NCBI GenBank assembly: GCA_037693485.1
Contig: CM075350.1
Span: 123,440,001 to 123,504,000, forward strand
Length of the DNA: 64,000 bases
Direction: 5' to 3'
DNA from: Kitagawia praeruptora
Taxonomy: Eukaryota; Streptophyta; Magnoliopsida; Apiales; Apiaceae
Numbering within the stretch: position 1 is the stretch's first letter; every line of letters begins with the position of its first letter. Positions 12,298-24,300 of the stretch are shown piece after piece. The translations under genes and the position numbers were made by a program. Below the pieces are notes generated by a model. It saw nothing but the letters and a program-made list of their open reading frames with translations. It searched no databases and had not been told where the DNA came from.

Positions 12298-12699
12298 CAA
12301 ATATTTTCAAAAGATAGTAAAATTGTAAAAAAAACTTAGAAAAATAGTATTTTTGGTAATTTCTCATTCTAAAAAATATTATATTAAAAATGGAGGATTA
12401 CTATATTAACTAACATATAACCCAAGCGATGTACAGTTTTTTTTAAACATATTATAATTATTTTTTTTATGATTATTTTAAGTGTCTAATAGTTATTGCA
12501 ATTGTAATTTAATATATCTAATCATGTTAATTAGCTTTCACAATAAAATTTGTTTAAATAATTAATATTGGTTAATAGTTTATTTATGAGATTATAATGT
12601 TAATTATATATTATTAGTGATTATAGTAATAGTTTAGAATCAAAAATATAAAATTTTAATATAAATCTGTTGTTGACGGGATTCAAAACTTAGTCCATC

Positions 12700-12785
12700 T
12701 AGCTGAGCAGAATCGAACCTAGGTGAGGTCTTTCCATTCATATGCACATCACCTTACCACTAGGCTAACCAATCACTTGTGTTGT
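12700..12785 (-). repeat. tRNA-derived SINE-like head (RNA polymerase III A and B boxes)
   Basis: On the minus strand, TTAGCCTAGTGGTAAGG (near 12768-12752) fits an A box and GGTTCGATTC (near 12720-12710) fits a B box. Spacing is about 40 bases, like a tRNA or tRNA-derived SINE. There is no cloverleaf acceptor stem, so it is not a functional tRNA gene. The 3' tail of the SINE is not clearly delimited in the AT-rich DNA below 12700. Confidence 0.45.
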
Positions 12786-12797
12786 AAGTCATAAATA

Positions 12798-13830
12798 TGC
12801 TATGTAAGTCGGGTGATGAATGAAGAATATTTGGTATTTTGATTTCTAAGATATTTTATATGTTATAGTTTAGTATAAATTAGTGATACATGATATGTAG
12901 TGAACTTAGATATATACCATGACATGTCACATTTTATTCCTGGCAAAGTTACTATTTTAGCCCTTTATATATTTATTATATATCATTTAATAAACTTATA
13001 TTCAATATGATTATTTAATATCTACTTTAATATTACGTAATTAATTACAACAAATTAATAATAGCCATTAACTTTTAATAATTTATATTGGTGCATATAT
13101 TTAGATTAAAATTCTTGGGTAAATTATTATATAATTACGCCAATATATGAATAATAATTGTATAGAAATACTTATAAAATTCGAGAATCGGAACTAAACG
13201 ATTGGGTTCACGATTAGGAATTAAGCTTGGGAATAACAAGAATAATAAACAAATATATTCTTTTAATAATAGTATTTAATGTATTAGTCTAATTTATAAT
13301 AAAATATAATATTTAAAAGTTAATATCGAGTAATCAGATTTAAATTCTCAGTTCTGAATAAAGTGAATTTAAATTCACAACTGAAAACATTGAATTAGAT
13401 GACTATTTTAATAGATATTATAAATCTTAGACAATTCGTGTTGAATATGAAGCTCTCGAGTCTCGAGAAGAGAGTTGCTAAGCTATATTTAGGCAACACC
13501 GCTACAAATTGAAAGGTGTTCACGGCTACAAAGTCGAACTACTAAAATCCAAAATATCGTAATATTCCACATTTTATTTAATATCATTTCACATTTATGC
13601 CTTCCAATTTTCTATGATTTAACTCTAAAATCCCCCTAAAGTCAAATGCTATGAAAATGTTAGTTAATCTTCACATTGTCCAGAATCGAAACTGTGACAT
13701 CCAGTTCTAAGTATAAAGAATTTAAATTTATAACTAAAATCATTGAACTATATGACTAATTGAATGAATATTAGAATATTTTGGACACAACCTGTTAGAA
13801 AGCGAGAACACTTGAAAAAAAAGTATGTTA
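12798..13830. other. AT-rich repeat-derived DNA flanking the copia insertion
   Basis: No gene is visible. The right part (13440-13830) contains words such as TATATTTAGGCAACACCGC at 13481 that resemble the other flank of the copia insertion (TATATTTAGGTAACATTGC at 38763). It is likely the left part of the same older element that ends in the Helitron terminus at 38877, which the copia insertion split. Confidence 0.4.
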
Positions 13831-13835
13831 ATCTA

Positions 13836-15276
13836 TGTTAGGTCCGTTAAGATTGTAGAAGGGGGGGTTGAATACAATCTATATCTTTTTATCGAAATTT
13901 GTCCGTTAAATAAAATTTAGTTTAGACAAATTTGAGCGGAATTAATTGAAACAAAATTCAAGTTAAATATAACGATATATTAAACTTGATGGTTGTTACA
14001 AAATCAGTATTATCACGTTAATAAAAACTAATTAGAAAATTCGACATGAACTTTTCTAATTTAGTTAATAAAAATCGAGATAAGAACTAGGAAACTTAAT
14101 TCGCTAGTAATACAAGAGTCACAAATAATTAAGTTCTATTGGATCAAATATTACAAATGAGTTGAACTTGATTTTCTGTGAATTAATTGAGATGGTCAGT
14201 GACTTTAAAGATGAGAGAGATGTAATGTTTTTTTTGCTTCTATCTTTAAAACTTTTGTCTCGTGTTTTTGTGTTAACTGCCTTCTGTCTCTTTTGTTGAG
14301 ATGTTGTTCAAAATATCTTCTGTCTATTTTTAACACTTAATCAGACTATCAACAGACTGTCAAATGGCTTGCAGACTATCCAGGGGACATATAGACTACC
14401 GGTATGACTATCAGTCCTCTTGAAGACTACCGGTGTGACTATCTGTCCTCTTGCAGACTACCGGTGTGACTATCTATCCTCTTGCAGACTACCGGTGTGA
14501 CTATCTGACTTGGCAGACTACCCAATTCTTTCTCCAGACTATCAGAATGACTATCCTGATAGTCTTTAATACATGTTTTTTCTTGGCAGACTACCATGCA
14601 GACTTTCTGGTAGATAATCACCTTAGCAGACTATCAGCCTGGGCAGACTATGCTTTGCAGACTATCTCACAGACTATCAGAGATAGACTTTTAATAATAA
14701 AACCATAGACTTAATAAATATATATTAATTCCAAATTAATTACTTCAATAATTAACTTAATAAATTAATTAATTCTTGAAGAATTAATTTATTAATTAAG
14801 TTAACTAAATACTTTAAATTAATTAATAGAGAATTAACATAATTTATTTTGATAGTCTAACCTTCACTTTTAAACCACTGAAATAAACAAAGAACCTCCA
14901 TTGAATATTTGTTGACGCTCGATGCATGGTCTGGTTCATGAACGACTAACTTCAACTTCTGTTCATCATTTTGACTTTAAGCTGTGGTCAATTTCTTCAA
15001 ATATTCTGTACTGATACTGTCTCTTGTCACTTGTAGAAATCTCTGTCCTTCAGAATTAAATCCATGACTTTGAATACCACACTGAGGCTTGATCAGTAGA
15101 CTGAACTTCTTCCAGTGTAAAATATCAAAACTATAGATTGACTTGTAGATTTGTTTCTTCTGATAGATAGCATCTTCTGAGATTCCTGTGACAGTTAATG
15201 TTATTTACTTATTACAATCTACTTTAAGTTGAGTTGGATCCTCGAACTACAAATAGGCTGAGTCATATGCCTTTCA
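13836..15276 (-). repeat. 3' LTR of the outer copia element
   Basis: 1,441 bp, TG...CA-bounded. It includes a dense cluster of AGACTA(T/C)C motifs at about 14340-14700 (at least 13 AGACTA words) and an AT-rich palindromic block at about 14715-14830. It matches the 5' LTR except for about 4 substitutions and a missing AGAGTAT near 14007. Confidence 0.93.
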
Positions 15277-15290
15277 ATCTCCCCCTATTT
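15277..15290 (-). promoter_or_regulatory. Polypurine tract of the outer copia element
   Basis: On the minus strand the sequence just inside the 3' LTR is AAATAGGGGGAGAT, with AGGGGGAG at 15286-15279. The nested element has the identical 14-base tract before its own 3' LTR. Multiple AGGGGGAG-type tracts are a described Sirevirus hallmark. Related words occur inside the extra ORF near 16733 (AAGGGGGAG) and near 16660 (AGGGGGAAG). Confidence 0.85.
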
Positions 15291-15528
15291 GTTTGTTATA
15301 AATTAACAAGCAAATTCCTAGAGGATAACTCAACTAACTCAACTTAAACTAGTAAATGATAAAACATTAATAGTAAGTAAATAATGAAAAAGTTCTGGTA
15401 TTTATAACAATTTCCAGATTCAAACATAAAGATAAATACAAGATAGATGATCCTCTAGCCTGATCATATTAAACATTATCCTATCTTGATCTATCTAACT
15501 CTAAAGATATTACATGTAGAGCTGTTCT

Positions 15529-18500
15529 TCATTTCTGACTGTCTTCCTTCCTTATTTCTCCTTCTTCTGGATCATCCATTTCTGGCAGATTTTTGTGCAA
15601 TTCTGCATCAACTAGCAACTCTTTTCTTGATGAGAATCCTGTAGGATGAACAAGAGGAATTCCAAGTGCCTTTCTCAATTGACCTTTGAACTTCTCATAA
15701 TCCTTAAGAAATTTGACCTCTGCATAGGATTTAATGCGATCAGCAATTTCTAACTTCTCTTTAGTAGAAAATCCTTGATTTCTCAGAACATATTCAATAT
15801 AGACCAACTGCCTGGCAGAGTGTGTGAACAATTCCTCATTCTCAAGATTGATTGTATGAAGCACCTCACCTTTAAGGAATTTCAATTGTCTAGGCAATTT
15901 AACTATTTCTGGACCAGCTCTTTCAGCAAACTCTTTGAATTTTTCATGAAGTAGTACACCCAACTCAGAAGAAGTTCTTACCTTTGGCCTAAGAACCCAG
16001 ATTTCTGTCAATGATTTGTCATAGAAGAACTGAATTGACACTCTTTGTGTTCCAAACTCATGACAATCAACAAATATTAAGAACTCATCTGTTTTCGTTT
16101 CACCTGCAGTTGTTATTCTCACAACTTCTGTTCTTAGGGCTCTCATGTACATCTCGTGTGTTGGATTAAGCTCTTTGAATCTTTCAAAGATAGAAAGAAG
16201 TCGACAATCATCATTATCAAGAGATTGATGTGAGTCTATTATTCGTTGAGCACGTTCCCATTTCTCACCACTCTTAAACTTGACGTATAACTTCCTTTCT
16301 TGAACTTTAAGTGCATGTTCCCGTTGCCTTGCTTCTGCTTCCTCTTTTTGAAGTCTTTCTTTGTGTGCAAGCATATCTAGTGTTTTCTGAAGCTTTTCAT
16401 CTCACAATTTGAGATTTGCTTCTTGCCTTTCAATTTCTAATTCAGCTTCAAAATCCAGTTTTGCTTGCTCAGCTTCATATTCAGGGTCAACTGGCACTTC
16501 ATCTTCCCAGCTGCTAAAATCTGGTTCTGGTATTTTTTCACCCACATCAGAGAACTTTAGATTAGCAAAAACATCAAAGTTGTCTGGTTCACCTGTGTAG
16601 TAATACCCTTCAGTGTCTTCTGTGTCTTCAACACTTTTCTGAGAATCTGCTATCTTCTTCCCCCTATCTCTCCCTTGTTCACCATAAGATTTATCTTTTT
16701 CAGGGTCTTTACTAGCTCCCTCTCTTGACTTCTCCCCCTTAGTTGAGGAATCCTCTACCGAAGTGTGAAATGCACCATCTCCAGGGTCTCGCTCATCACC
16801 ATCTCCACCTTTTCCTTCAAAGAATTCCCTTTCTTCTGCTGTGGGTGTGTGAGTTCTGCTAATCATGTTGAACAAATGTTTGATCCCTTTACCTTGTTGT
16901 GCATTCTGCCTTTCAATCATATCAAGACGGTGTTCAGTAGACAATTGACTCTTAATTAATGCTGTTTGAAGAGTTTCAACTTTGTCGGAGATTACATAAA
17001 TGAGTTTATCTTGAGTAACAGTAACTTCTCCAGCATCATCAAGTGCCTGTTCATAAGATAATTCGAGAGTGTTGAACTTGTTTGTGATTGTTGTCTTCAT
17101 CTTGGTGATGTCATTCTTTATCACAGCAAGCTGATTTTTGACAGAGGTAGATGAAGAAGACCGTTCACCCACTTGTTCTCGAAGTAATTTTGCTTCAGCT
17201 TTACTTGCCTCAAGTTCCTTTTCTAGAGCTTTAATCTTTTCTTCCAATGAACGAGTGTATGTGTCAGTGTGTGCACTCACCTGAATATCACTCTGAGTTT
17301 CACTCATCTGACGTGCATGTGTTTCACTCAGTTTAGTGGTGATCCTCACATCACTCCTCACTATTTCCTTAGCTGCTCCAGAATGTGTACCTGCAGATAA
17401 AATCACCCTAGCCTCCTCTTGGAAGGTCAGTGGTGGTGCAATGGGAGTTCGCAAATCCCTTTCCTCAGTCATTTTTGTCATCTCATTTGGAATTGATGTC
17501 TGAATTTCTTCAATAACAGAAAGATCGAGTTGCCTTCCACTTTCTCCAGTTGAAACTGCGAGTGAAAAATCCCTTGAGGGAGCCAGGAATGTTCCTCCTG
17601 GGAGGGGAGATGATGACTCTATTATTTGTGGCTGAGAGTCAAGATTTCCCTCATTAACCTGTGAAGGCTCCTCTACCGTGACTATGGTAGGCACTGTTTC
17701 AGTATCAATCCTATTGTGCACTCCTTGCTCATTGTCCCTAGCCACATCAGATTCTACAGTTCTGTTTTCCCCCATTGTGAGTAATAGGGGTGTGCTTGAC
17801 TCTGTACAGGGTGCCATGGCCGACTGGCGAATTTCAATGGACTCATCCTGTTGAGAGAATGGTTCCAGTAACTATTCATGTGCCATTTCAATTTCCGTAT
17901 CCTTTTGGGAGGATATGGATGGGCTGACAGTTGCCTCAATTAGTAAGTTTCTTCGCTTCTTTAGTGGAGGCAGAGCTGTGGGATCACTCATATCACTACT
18001 TCTTACATCAGGTCTTTTCACTGGTAATTTACTTCTGGATTTAGGTTTTGAGATTTGAGATGACACTGTGTTTGGCTCTAAGACCTGGGATAGAAGTTGT
18101 GGTTCTACAACCTCTTGGTCTAACCTATCAGCCACTTGGGCTCCAGAAGTAGTTTGAGATACAGAAGTAGTTTCAGGGAAAGATGAGAATACCTGTTCAG
18201 TAGCAGTTGCAGAAATCCCAGCAATAGTGGGTTGAGCCACTTGAAGTTGATGTTCAGGTTCAGGAGCAGTTGTTGCTTCTTGTTCTGGTTGCTCAGGAAC
18301 ATGCTCAGGTTGCTGTTGAGGTGGTTGTTCTTGTATGATTGGCAGTTCTATGAAGTTGGACATATACTGAGTAATGACCACTGGAACATTTGTGAACTTC
18401 CTCATTGTTGCTAACCTGGTGAAGAATTTTTTATGTGTTTTTCCTGATGCTTCAGTACGAGAGTTAGCAAACAATCTTTGATGAACATCAGAAACAACAT

Positions 18501-19137
18501 GATTAAATATAATAGTTAAAAACCTTGGATAGTAACAATCAACTTTACTACCCAAATCATGATCGTTCTTGGCAGTTATGAGACGACTTACCATGGCATC
18601 AAAAATTAATTTACCAAAATTAATCCTTTGATTATGAGCAACTGCATAACCAATTCTCTGAAGCAAAATTGGAATATTGTGAAAATTATTCTTTTTAGTG
18701 TTAGCAAACACCTTAGCAATTGTGTCAAAGAAATAATCCCACTCAGCCATGAAGTTACTTTTAGACAACTTAGAAAGATCAACTTCTCCTTGATAATGGA
18801 TGTCATGGAAAAATTGTGTCAGCACTGCTTCAGATGGAACATCAACAAAGTCATTTGTTGGAAGTCGTAGAACGGTGTTAACAGTTGAGTCATCCACAAC
18901 ATAAGGTGTGTCTCTCACGGTAAAAGTGAAAGAACTAGAGTCTATCGAGAGAACAAATGTAGAACAAATCGCCAAAAGTGAATCAACTTTTAACGGAGCA
19001 TTGAGAATCATGGCATGACGAATAAGAGAATGCTCATTTAAAAATCGAATCCAAGGTTTAACCCTCTCGAGAGTACAATTATCTGGATTAAAATGACCAA
19101 CAAAATTATGATTGATAATCTCCATATTAACAGCCAT
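15529..19137 (-). pseudogene. Large extra 3' ORF of the outer copia element, with two in-frame stops
   Basis: From the ATG at 19137 a single frame runs to 15529 (about 1,200 codons). It is interrupted by a TAG near 17872 and a TGA near 16402; all three pieces are in the same frame. The N-terminal domain (first about 260 codons) is homologous to the extra ORF of the nested element. Shared landmarks are a VxxLPxxD..VPS segment, EWxxxFDxIAK, INxGxxI and YYxRFxxxxxNHxxxDVxxRF. A Pro/Gln/Glu-rich linker follows, then a heptad-like coiled coil (SLEEKIKALEKELEASKAE) and a Glu/Lys-rich helix (ERLQKEEAEARQREHALK). No signal peptide or membrane segment is evident, so calling it envelope-like would be unsupported. 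Function unknown. The stops are described only as seen. Confidence 0.75.
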
Positions 19138-19170
19138 TTTAACTTCAACACACTGAATTAATTTGCCCAA

Positions 19171-20574
19171 ATTCGAATTTTAGGGATTTTAACAATTAAT
19201 AAGTTAATCAGAAAAATCAGAAAAATCGAAACTTCACAGAAAATTCAGAAATTACAGTATGTTATTCTCTGAATCCTCACGATCACACCACTATTTTTAG
19301 ATTTAATCAAATCGTTCTCAAAGTCCAGATAATTCAAGAAATTCGACTAAGTTTTTGAAAATTACGATTTCTTAAAACACTACCAAATCGAAAGATTAAC
19401 AAATCAAATTAACGGGCTTGAAGAGATCGGAACAATGGTGTTTTCAGATCGTGATTTGGTTGAGAAACAAGGTCGATTTCTGAAGAAAATTGGGCGGCGG
19501 TTCGACAGTATATGTATATATGTATGTATCGAACAGAGAAGAAAGACTCAGAGACTTAACTCGTGAGTTTAGACTGAAAATAGACTAAAGATAGTCTGTG
19601 GGCACAATCTATATATATACTAGTGGATAGTCTAAAGGATAGTCTAAAAGATAATAACTAAAGCTAAAATAGAAAATAAACTAATCTAGACTATCGCTGG
19701 ATAGTCTGTCCGATAGTCTAAATAGACTATATATATTAATGTACACTACAGACTATTGTATATAGACTATTGGCTGGATAGTCTGCCCGATAGTCTGAGT
19801 AGACAAAAATTGTCTAAAAGACTATAGACTATAAGTATAGACTATTTAGTATTTAACTGAATATGGACTATACAAATATATCATTCATACAGACTATATT
19901 CTATACAACTTAGACTTTTAGATTAAACTGTACTAGACACACAACACACATTTTTTTTTTTAATTATTATTATTATATATATATATTTTTTAAAAATTCG
20001 AATTAACCAATTACTTGATTATATATAAAAAAAATAAACAAAATAAAAATAAAAATAAAAATAAGAGAATTCTATTAATAATTTACATAGTTATTAAACC
20101 AACCATAGGTTGTCCCTTACACGGAAATGATGCATTAATACCAAAAGGACAAACACTACAAATCAGTAAATAATATATTAATAATTTACATAAATATTCA
20201 TGGTAAATTAATAAATCTATATATTTTCTAATAAAATAACTTTCTAATAGAAAATTTTTTAAAAGAAAATATGACTTATTAAACCATCATAAATATAATT
20301 TTCAAGAAAAATAAGTTTCTCATAAATTACAACTTGTAAAATTTGAGAAAAATATTTTTAAGGAAAAAGAATTATTTTAACATTGAAAAGAAGTAAGTAG
20401 GAATATATTAAGATAATAAATGGCAATGGTTTGAACATTAACAAGTAACAAGGTAAGTTGATAAAATAATTATACAAGTGATTTTAATCAACAAATATTA
20501 ACAAGATAATCACTTGTAAATTATTAAAGATCAAACCTCAGATATTAACTAGTTTAATTACTAGGACTATTTAA
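19171..20574 (-). promoter_or_regulatory. Post-pol spacer of the outer copia element, possible internal promoter
   Basis: Between the end of pol and the extra ORF lies about 1.4 kb of non-coding DNA. The interval 19540-19930 is packed with AGACTAT/ATAGTCT words in both orientations (for example GGATAGTCT, GACTAT), the same motif that fills this element's LTR. A TATATATATAGA word on the minus strand lies near 19616-19604, about 465 bp before the ATG at 19137. An internal promoter for the extra ORF is my inference. The rest (19940-20574) is AT-rich with nothing else recognised. Confidence 0.4.
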
Positions 20575-21305
20575 TGTTAGGAATAATTCATAAGTTATGA
20601 TGTTAAGAATAGAATTTATACATTATACTTCTTGTAATCCTGATCTTATAAAGGATTTAGCACTGTATTTAGGTTTTATGTGTAAGACAGTTATCTGTAT
20701 AGTTTAGTCAGGAATGAACAGTGTATCGGAGACTACATGTCAGGAACAGAGAGCAAATCCTGATGATGGTCCAATACTGATGGTTGATCAGATACTGATG
20801 CAGTGTGCAGATCCTGATATCAGTCGTGTTACTGATGATGTCATTATGGATGCTACAGAAACTGGCAAGTGCTAAAAAACAGGATCGTTGTTTGAAGAAC
20901 AAGCAAGAAGATATTATGAAGGAAAGAGTTTTTCTATTGAAGGAAACTATCGACTAAAAGGCAGAACATTGTCATGTATAGATTATATCTTTCTGTTATT
21001 AGTTGATAGGTAGCATTATAAATACTCTCTCAATATCATTGTAAAGAGCGACGAAGTTGTGAGTTCGTGTGCGTAGCTCTGTATAAGGTTTGTATTCGAG
21101 AGTTCGAAACAAACAGAGAGATATTTGTATTGTCAGCAGCTGCTAAAGGTATTGTACACCTTTGGTAGAGTTTGTATTTGATCTTATTAATACAAACAAG
21201 AGTTTGATTCATTCGTTTATTCTTGTTCTTATAATCAAGCAAAAATCAGACACGATTATATAACTTGTATTCAACCCCCCCTTCTACAAGTTATTCGAGT
21301 TAACA
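20575..21305 (+). repeat. 5' LTR of the nested copia element
   Basis: 731 bp. It contains a cluster of CTGAT/ATCAG words at about 20637-20845, a TATAAATA box at 21017-21024 and a C7 run near the 3' end. Transcription would be expected to start about 30 bases after the TATA box, within the LTR. Confidence 0.93.
21017..21024 (+). promoter_or_regulatory. TATA box in the 5' LTR of the nested element
   Basis: TATAAATA lies in a locally GC-richer context, about 280 bp before the LTR end, and is followed by CTCTCTCAATATCATT. The same box is in the 3' LTR at 31349-31356. Confidence 0.7.
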
Positions 21306-21307
21306 AT

Positions 21308-21319
21308 TGGTATCAGAGC
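21308..21319 (+). promoter_or_regulatory. Primer-binding site (initiator tRNA-Met type), nested element
   Basis: TGGTATCAGAGC begins three bases after the 5' LTR. It is the usual plant Ty1/copia site complementary to the 3' end of initiator tRNA-Met. Confidence 0.88.
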
Positions 21320-21354
21320 AGGTTGATTTCGAGTAATCATAAAGATCTGCAACC

Positions 21355-24300
21355 ATGTCTGGTTACAAGGATGGGAATACTAAAATCCCTATGCTCAAGA
21401 GAAACGAATATACTCTATGGGAAGTAAAGATGTTGCATCATCTGGAAGCAACAGATCCTGATTATCTTGACAGAATCAGAGATGGACCTTTTGTTCCAAC
21501 AAAGGTCGTTGGACAAGCAACAGTTGATGGTGTGGTTGTTCCAGAACATACAGCAGAGAAGCCAAAATCTGAATGGTCAGATAAGGACAAGGAGAATGTT
21601 CTCAAAGATGCTAAAGTGAGAAACATATTATTCAACAGTCTTGATTCTGTTCTCACTAACTATGTTCTCTCTTGTAAAACTGCTAAGGATATATGGGACA
21701 ATCTTAAGGTTCACTGTGAAGGAACTAAGCCTGTCAGGAAGAATATGAGGACATTACTTATACAACAGTATGAGTACTTTGAATCCAAGTCTGGTGAGTC
21801 ACTTACTGATACCTTTGATAGGTTTACAAAACTCATCAATGAGATGGCCATGCATGGTAAATATTATGACTTGGAGGATATGAATACAAAGTTCATGAAA
21901 GCTTTGCCTGATTTCTACAATGAGAAGATATCTGCGATTGAGGAAGCTAATGATCTGGATGAGATTTCATTAGAGGCAGTATATGGAAAATTGAGAGCTT
22001 ATGAACTTGACAAGCAGCAGAAAAAGAGCAGGAGTGAAGGAAAGATGAAGACTATTGCACTTACTGCTCAATCTGAAGTTAAGAAGCTTCCTGAAGAACA
22101 GCATGAAGAGATTGCTGTAAAGAATTCGAGGAAGAAGAAAAGCAAAGAAAGTTCTGAGTCAGAGACTACTGATATGGACTCTGACAACAATGATTCTGAA
22201 TCTGAGATGCAAGAACTCTTTGCTATGTTTGCTAAAGCTTTCAAGAAAGGAAGATTCAACAGGAGAAGATTTAGCAAAGGACCTTTTCAAAAGAAGGAGG
22301 AGAAGAAGAGTGACAAGAGCAAAAGTACAATTGTCAAGCTTGATAAGGCCAAGATCAAGTGCTTTAACTGCAGCGAGCTTGGACACTTTGCTAGTGAGTG
22401 TAAGAAGCCTAGGAATTCAGGAAAGGGTAATGCACTTATGGTCACACAGAAAGATTGGGCTGATTCCAGTGACTCTGAAGATGAATTGGATTATGAAAAC
22501 ATTGCATTGATGGCCAATAGTTCAGACAAACCTGGATCTCCAAAGAAAACTTCTCCATCCTCTGTTAAGGGCATAGGAAAGAAGCATTCAATTATCTTGG
22601 ACAGTGGATGCTCTGGACATATGACTGGAAAGAAGTCCCTGCTTACAAAGTTTGAGAGGAAAGTTGGCCCAGTAATATCTTTTAGAGATGGCAACAAAGG
22701 AGAAACTCTGGGATATGGCTCAATTATTTTGGGGAATGTCATCATAGAAAATGTAGCACTGGTTGAAGGCTTGAAACATACTCTTTTAAGTATAAGTCAA
22801 CTGGGTGATAAAGGTTACAAATCAATCTTTGACAGAGAAGGATGCAAAGTCTTGAATATGCAGAATGGAGACATTGTTCTAACTGGTCAAAGGCATGGTA
22901 ACATATATGAAGCCAGCTTAAGTGATACATCTAAAGGAATTGTTAGATGTCTCTACAGCAAAGCAACAAATGATGAAAGCTGGAATTGGCACAAGAAGCT
23001 CTCACATCTTAATTTCAAGAAGCTTAATCAACTTGTTAAACACAATTTGGTGAGAGGCCTACCTCAGGCGAATTTTGTGCAAGATGGACTTTGTGATGCA
23101 TGTCAGTTTGGAAAGCAAAGAAGAACCACTTTCAAGAGCAAGACTGAAAATTCAATTACTGAACCATTTCACATGCTACATCTTGATCTGTTTGGTCCAG
23201 TAAACATTATGTCTATCAGCAAGAAAAGATATGCTCTAGTTATGGTGGATGATTTCACAAGGTTCACATGGGTGTTCTTTCTACACAAGAAGGATGAAGC
23301 TCCTCAGCAAATCATTGAACTCATCAAGAATATTCATAATAACTCTGAGTACAAAGTCAAAGTACTTAGGAGTGACACTGGTACAGAATTCAAGAATTCT
23401 ACAATGGAGGGGTTTTGTGCAGACAATGGAATCACTCAACAGTTTTCTGCACCTGGTACACCTCAACAAAATGGTGTAGTGGAAAGAAAGAACAGGACTC
23501 TCATAGAGGCAGCAAGAACCATGCTTGCAGATGCAAAACTTCCAACCTACTTTTGGGCAGAAGCTATTAACACTGCATGTTTCACTCAGAACAGTACCTT
23601 GGTAAATAGTCATGGAAAAACTCCCTATGAGATGATCAAGGGAAAGAAACCAAGTGTGAAATATTTTCACATCTTTGGATGCAAATGCTATGTCCTAAAA
23701 GTTCATCCAGAACAACTTGGAAAATTTGAAGCCAAATCGGATGAAGCAATTTTTCTAGGATATTCAGCATCTAAGGCCTTCAAAGTTTATAATCTCAGAA
23801 CTCACATTGTTATGGAATCAATTCATGTTGCATTTGATGATAAGAAATTTGGAATTTTGCAAACTGATGAAAGCCATGACAAATTGGAATTTGAAAATCT
23901 GAAGAATTCTGAGATACTCTCAAGTGATGATGAAGGTTCTCCAGAAGAAATTTCTATTGCTTCTCAAAGGAATGCTACTGTTGAGGGGGAGCAAATAAAT
24001 CAGAGAGAACACAGTGATCATCAGGAGCAGACTAGTCTTTCAGAATCTATTCCATCAGGAATTGATGTTTCAGAGTCTACTCCATCAGGAACTGACCTTT
24101 CAGAGTCTACTGAGGAAAGATCAGTAACTAGCAGCAATATGGAATCTACTGATTCTATTGATCAAAGGAGAGTTTCTGAAGATAGAGAGAATTCTTCTAC
24201 AAGAAATACCACTAACTTAGGGGGAGAGACTAGCAGAGTTGATTTACCACCTGTTAGAAAATGGACAAAGGATCATACTGAAGATTTGATAATTGGTGAT

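Noticed and set aside
12700..12785. Functional tRNA gene on the minus strand
   Set aside because: A and B boxes are present, but no acceptor stem or full cloverleaf could be drawn; it fits a SINE head or tRNA relic better.
14340..14700. CRISPR-like array (repeated CAGACTACCGGTGTGACTATC units)
   Set aside because: Units vary in spacing and sequence, lie inside an LTR, and the DNA is plant nuclear; it is a motif cluster.
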